Of a stretch of 64,000 bases of DNA, positions 60,401 through 64,000 are shown one piece after another. Origin of the DNA: Symbiodinium natans (Eukaryota; Sar; Dinophyceae; Suessiales; Symbiodiniaceae); contig CAJNDS010000262.1 in the NCBI GenBank assembly GCA_905221605.1, forward strand, positions 120,680 through 184,679. Reading direction: 5' to 3'. The notes beneath the pieces are model-generated. The model saw only the letters and a list, made by a program, of their open reading frames with translations. It made no database searches and had not been told where the DNA came from. Position 1 is the first letter of the stretch. Every line of letters starts with the position of its first letter. A program made the position numbers and the translations under genes.

Positions 60401-63347
60401 TCTTTTTGTTGACTTAACGACATTTTACGAAGGAGTTCCCCATGAGGACCTGATAAGAAAGGCGCTGGCAATGAACTTTCCAGCGCCGTTGTTAAATTTT
60501 GTTCTGCAGGCTTATAAAGGACCCAGACTCATCCAGTGTGAGGAAGGGGTGAGCCCTGTCCTTTTTGCGTCAAAGGGCATACAGGCGGGATGCCCTTTGG
60601 GGCCCATTCTGGCCAAAGTAGCGCTTGCAGACCCTTGCGAAGAGGCCCTCTCAGGCTCCAGCGCCAAAGACACCAGTGTCTGGATAGATGACATTGCAGT
60701 CGATGCTGAAGAGCTCAATCCAGGCCTGGCAGCCCGCAACATCCTTGCACTGAGCAAACGACTCTTCGCAGCGCTTAGACAACGCGGGCACACGCCGTCG
60801 GCAAGCAAAACATACTTTCTGGCCTCTTCCAAAGAGGCGGAACAAAGCCTTAAACGCATCCGCGCAGAATCGGACCCTCCGGTGAGTTCCTTAGGCCGGG
60901 ACTTAGGCATCACCACAGCGGGGGCGCGACGTAGAACCACTAAGGGCGCAATGTCTCGATTCAAAAAGGGAGGCAAAAGGCTTCAGCGGCTGCATCGATT
61001 GCAGGTACCACAGGCCAGACAGCGCGCCAGGCTTTTCTCGGCCAGTGTTCTCACCAGCGGCCTTTGGGGACATCAGGGTCAGGGAGTCTCCCCAAAGAAC
61101 CTCAAGATGGTGAGGTTTCAGGCCGCGGTTCTTAACAACAAGCACAAGCTAGGTAGTGTAGACATCACCCTGGACCTTCAAGAGCATGTCAAGGATCCCA
61201 TGGAAGGCATCATTGTCCAACATTGGAGAGCCATGTCCAAGCTTGTCCGCAACGATCTCCCTTGGTTTGTGCGCACGTGGGATGTTCTCAGTTCCGGGCT
61301 GCAGGGCCAACACAGATGGAAAAAGGTGGCAGGCCCGACTGCGGCCCTCATTGCTTACCTCAAAGACCTTAACGTAGAAGCGTCAAATGTCACCACCTGG
61401 ATTTTTCCCAAAAGCGGATATTTTGGCTCGGGTTGCCCAGCCAAAGTTAGCTTAGGAGGCCCCTTTCAACTTTATGAGGTCGAGGATGCACTAAAAGGGG
61501 CTATTAAAGCATGTCGTTGGGATAGGATTTCCAAACAAGACTCGTGTGAAAGTCTGAAGGCTGGTATTGACTGGACAGTGCAGAGATCCCTTTGTAAGGA
61601 CTTTCGCAGCCAAGCGAACAAACTTACTGCCCTCAGAGCAGTTTGGCAAGGGGCGGTTCTTACTTCAAGCAAAGGATCTCGCTCACATTGCCCCCTTTGT
61701 CATGTCCCGGGCAGTCTTGAACATGTTCTCCATGACTGTAAGTGGTGGCAACATAGGTTCCCGAAACCTGGCAAATCTTGGGATTCCAAGCGCAAGGATT
61801 TCCCCTGGGCCTCCCTTTGGAATAGAGGCTTAGTCCCTGCTGCAGTCACCCAGCACCCGCCCTATCCTTTTGGTCCGGAATCAATAGAAGCCACAGGGAT
61901 TTGGGTTGACCCATCCCAAATCACTTCTGAGGTTTTCTTTTCCACAGATGCATCGGGGGGGCCAAAGGGTAATGACCCTAGGCTCCGCATTGTATCCTGG
62001 GCTGTGGTGGCGTTTACGGTTAAGGATCAGAGCATTGAAGAGCTAGGTCATCTCTCGGGAACTTTGGCTCCTGGAACAAGTGTTTTTCAGGGTGAAGCGC
62101 ACGCTGTTTCCGAACTTCTCACCAGGTTCCCAGGTGCATGCGACAACACCATGGATTGCAAGGGAATTTTCAAGCTCCTGCAAAAACCTACTTTTCACAG
62201 GTCGTGCTGGCCGGGTCTGTCTGAGGGTTGGGAGCATAGGAGAAGGGTCAGCTGTTTTTGGGTCAATTCCCACCTGGATGAAAAATCATTTGGCGACAAA
62301 TTTGGTCAGTCCAATGAGTGGCGCAGAAAGGCCAACCAAGCAGCGGACAGGGTGTGCGGTGAAAAGTCTGCCAGGGTTTTCAGCCACAGTCATGCCCGTT
62401 TTGTCTCCAGCCTTGATTCCTTGACTAGAGAAGTTAACTTGTTCCTTGCCGATAGGGCCTGGACCCTTCTCACTTCTGAGGACAGACCCCCTCTAGCCGA
62501 AGTGACCAGGTTTGCGAAAAAGGCCACCAAAGGAGTGGGAAGAACCCATCCTAAGACCAAAAAAGCCCAGCAACAAAACAGACCTGCTGCAGATGGGGGG
62601 CTCAATAAAAAGCAGCGACTCCAAAATATGGTGGATTCACCCCAAGGAGGCCATGTGTGGAAATGGAGTTCCAAGCACCATACGAATGCCTCTATTGTCT
62701 GCAGTATTTGTTCGCTTTACATTGAACAGTGTCATGACCTTGACAAGTTTCGTCGCCTGGAGTCCCAGGCTTGCGAGCATCAGCCGAGTCCCTGGCCCTC
62801 GGAGTGGATTTGCCATGCCTCACATCGGCCCCACAACCTAGGCAATGTTTGGTTATGCAAGGCTTGTCATGCTGTTCAAAAGTCAGGAGCTGCGAGTACT
62901 TCCCGTAAGTTCCAAGAACCCTGTAAGTACGTCCCCAGCAAGGTCAGTAAGTATGCTTCCCGTTTACCTCAACCAAACCGGCAGCCGTTCTTCTCAGCAG
63001 TACCTCACCATGGGGGGGCAGGGAAAAGGCAAGGGGTACGGTCGCTCAGTGCACCGGAACGACCCCCAGCAGGAGGAGCGATGGCAGGAACTGGACGCGA
63101 AGCGGTGGGACAACTGGCAGTCACGAACGTCCCGATCAACAGCGGTGCGCAACCGCGACAGGCCCAACAAGGCCGAAAGGGAGCTCACAAAGCGGACAGC
63201 GCGGGTCAAAGCAAAGCCCGCTCAAAGTCCTCGTCAGCCACCGCCTCCTCCTCCAAGCCGGCGGAGAAAGGAGGCATCCGCGCCTTCTTTGGGACAAGCG
63301 CAGGCAAAAGAGGAGTGGGAGGCCCTTCCTCAGGAACCCAGCAGTAG
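57382..63347 (+). pseudogene. LINE ORF2 polyprotein of L4, broken by three frameshifts
   Basis: Pieces: 57382-58827 (N-terminal CxxC...CxxC finger CQFC/CLEC, then endonuclease with ANVTSW, QETH and GG/DWN at the break); 58829-59332 (end of endonuclease, FRPHCA, and a Pro-rich hairpin-encoded stretch); 59329-59766; and 59763-63347 (1194 aa). The last has RT motifs FVDLTTFYEG (215-224), QAGCPLGPIL (274-283) and WIDD (307-310), CCHC finger, RNase H (STDASGG, QGEAHA, MDCKG, NQAAD), a second finger, and a C-terminal GIRAFF PIP-like motif. The first break is one extra G in an 8-G run at 58,807-58,814. No ATG exists in the first ~110 codons of ORF2, so its N terminus would need +1 frameshifting from ORF1 or a non-AUG start. 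Confidence 0.85.
59112..59313. repeat. Three CCGCCCCGGTA hairpins inside L4 ORF2
   Basis: 59112-59143 has perfect 12-bp arms CCGCCCCGGTAA/TTACCGGGGCGG with an 8-nt loop. 59221-59263 is a second copy with one arm mismatch (TATCGGGG). 59288-59313 has 8-bp arms CCCCGGTA/TACCGGGG with a 10-nt loop. All lie between endonuclease and RT and encode Pro-Ala-Pro-Val-like peptides. Confidence 0.88.
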
Positions 63348-64000
63348 CAGCTCAGAGGACCGGGATTGGGAGACCCGCCCGAGTCAACCTGCTGAGAGTT
63401 CCAATAGATGAGGTTACCTCTCCCAAGAGCGTCAAGTCCGAGCTCTCCTCAGATTCCTCAAGCGTGGAAATCCTGGACTCGGAGCTCACACCATGGGACC
63501 GCAGAGTTTTCCTTAAGGGGGTGCAGCAGGTCATGCTAGAGCATGCCCCTGTGCACCTTGTTTCAGCCTCTATCCCAAACATCAAGGCGCCCTTCAGGCC
63601 TGAGTACTACTTGCACAAAGAAGTTCTTCTCCTTCGCCACCCCCTTCTCAAGCAGTGGCAGGAAACAACTGTGCAGCGTGCTGGCAAACCTGGGCAGCAT
63701 CGTATTGCCTTTGACCTGGGCGAGCATGTCCTCAAGATAGGGGAGCATGGTGATGAGGCGGAGTTCTGCAGGTGGTTCCCAGGGCTTACGGCCCGTGTGC
63801 TCTGGGCAGGGCCTGTCCGTGTTGCGTTCACTGGCAAGCCTCCCCCCTGCGGGGAAGAAACAGTCCTGCAAGGTGAGATCCAGGAGAAAGTCGAGCTTGC
63901 AGTGCCCTGGCTAGAGATGCAAGGGGTAAACTCTTCTGGAGCTTGGCAATGGCTGGTTTACACTTTGGTGGCTCTCATGTGGCTTGAATGGCATGGAGTT
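63010..64000 (+). pseudogene. LINE ORF3 of L4, partial, probable frameshift
   Basis: ATG 63010 (MGGQGKGKGYGRS) starts a basic, Pro/Arg-rich frame ending at TGA 63409-63411. Homology to the conserved ORF3 domain continues in the next frame from ~63,404 (IDEVTSPKSVKSELSS) to the window edge. Aligned blocks include HVLKIGEHGDEAEFCRWFPG with RVLWAG, against WVMKL...EQFPTLVTRTLWAG in L2/L3, and WQWLVYTLVALMWLEWHGV against LFYLVAITSWLTMQGV. The N-terminal 338 nt overlap the ORF2 end in another frame. The kinase-like Lys is present (VLKIG); the D-x4-N and DFG-like sites would lie beyond the window. The break near 63,404 may be a mutation, or ORF3 could start at ATG 63533. Confidence 0.65.

Larger units (their letters stand above)
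56329..64000 (+). mobile_element. Divergent LINE-like retrotransposon L4 (3' end outside window)
   Basis: Same architecture as L1-L3 (leader with SL relicts, ORF1, ORF2, ORF3) but clearly divergent in protein sequence and without the GGCCTCGC hairpins in its frames. ORF2 has three frame breaks, so this copy is probably dead. It shows that the three-ORF layout is old in this lineage. Confidence 0.88.

Overview
The window looks like nuclear DNA of a dinoflagellate, most probably Symbiodiniaceae. The support is (1) degraded copies of the 3' end of the dinoflagellate spliced leader (TGGCTCAAG) at the 5' ends of several retroelements, (2) near-continuous nested retroelements with little or no host coding sequence, and (3) a copia polyprotein with the C-terminal extension style known from dinoflagellates. 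The organism call is inference; no host marker gene is present.

Layout. 1-7541 (minus): LINE-like element L1 (ORF1, intact 1737-aa ORF2, start of ORF3). 7542-9662 (minus): ~2.1-kb non-coding unit U1. 9663-17977 (minus): LINE L2, with a 1-nt break in ORF2. 17978-26351 (minus): copia-like element C1, frame-broken. 26352-33851: repeat-rich spacer with no convincing gene. 33852-42395 (plus): copia C2. 42398-46309 (plus): LINE L3, lacking its first half. 46310-53478 (plus): non-coding units U2-U5 and a LINE 5' fragment. 53481-56321: U6, a 2.8-kb non-coding unit with a LINE-type 5' end. 56329-64000 (plus): L4, a divergent LINE of the same architecture, running off the window. The left part (about 7110-26351) and right part (33852-50991) are near-identical in opposite orientation, so most of the window is one large inverted duplication around a 7.5-kb spacer. 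The right arm lacks 4.4 kb and carries one extra 2.1-kb unit.

The LINEs have three frames. ORF1 is a CxxC zinc-ribbon plus coiled-coil protein. ORF2 holds APE-type endonuclease, reverse transcriptase, CCHC finger, RNase H, a second Cys/His finger and a C-terminal PIP-box-like motif. ORF3 is unusual; its spaced K / D-x4-N / D residues resemble a protein-kinase-like fold. LINEs and non-coding units share a 3' terminus of two hairpins followed by GTAAAATTCACC, and each following element normally starts right after that tail with a spliced-leader relict. The elements are therefore stacked tail to head. The copia elements have no visible LTRs and also end in GTAAAATTCACC.

The most striking unexplained signal is a family of about 20-nt hairpins (GGCCTC - inner stem - loop - T - GAGG), present in dozens of copies. 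The inner stem covaries (GC/GC, GAC/GTC, AC/GT, GGC/GCC), the bulged T is kept, and the loops are hypervariable. The hairpins cluster in LINE leaders and trailers, and they also sit in frame inside ORF2 and ORF3 as A-S-x-x-A-E-G heptads. L4 carries a different hairpin family (CCGCCCCGGTAA arms) inside its ORF2.
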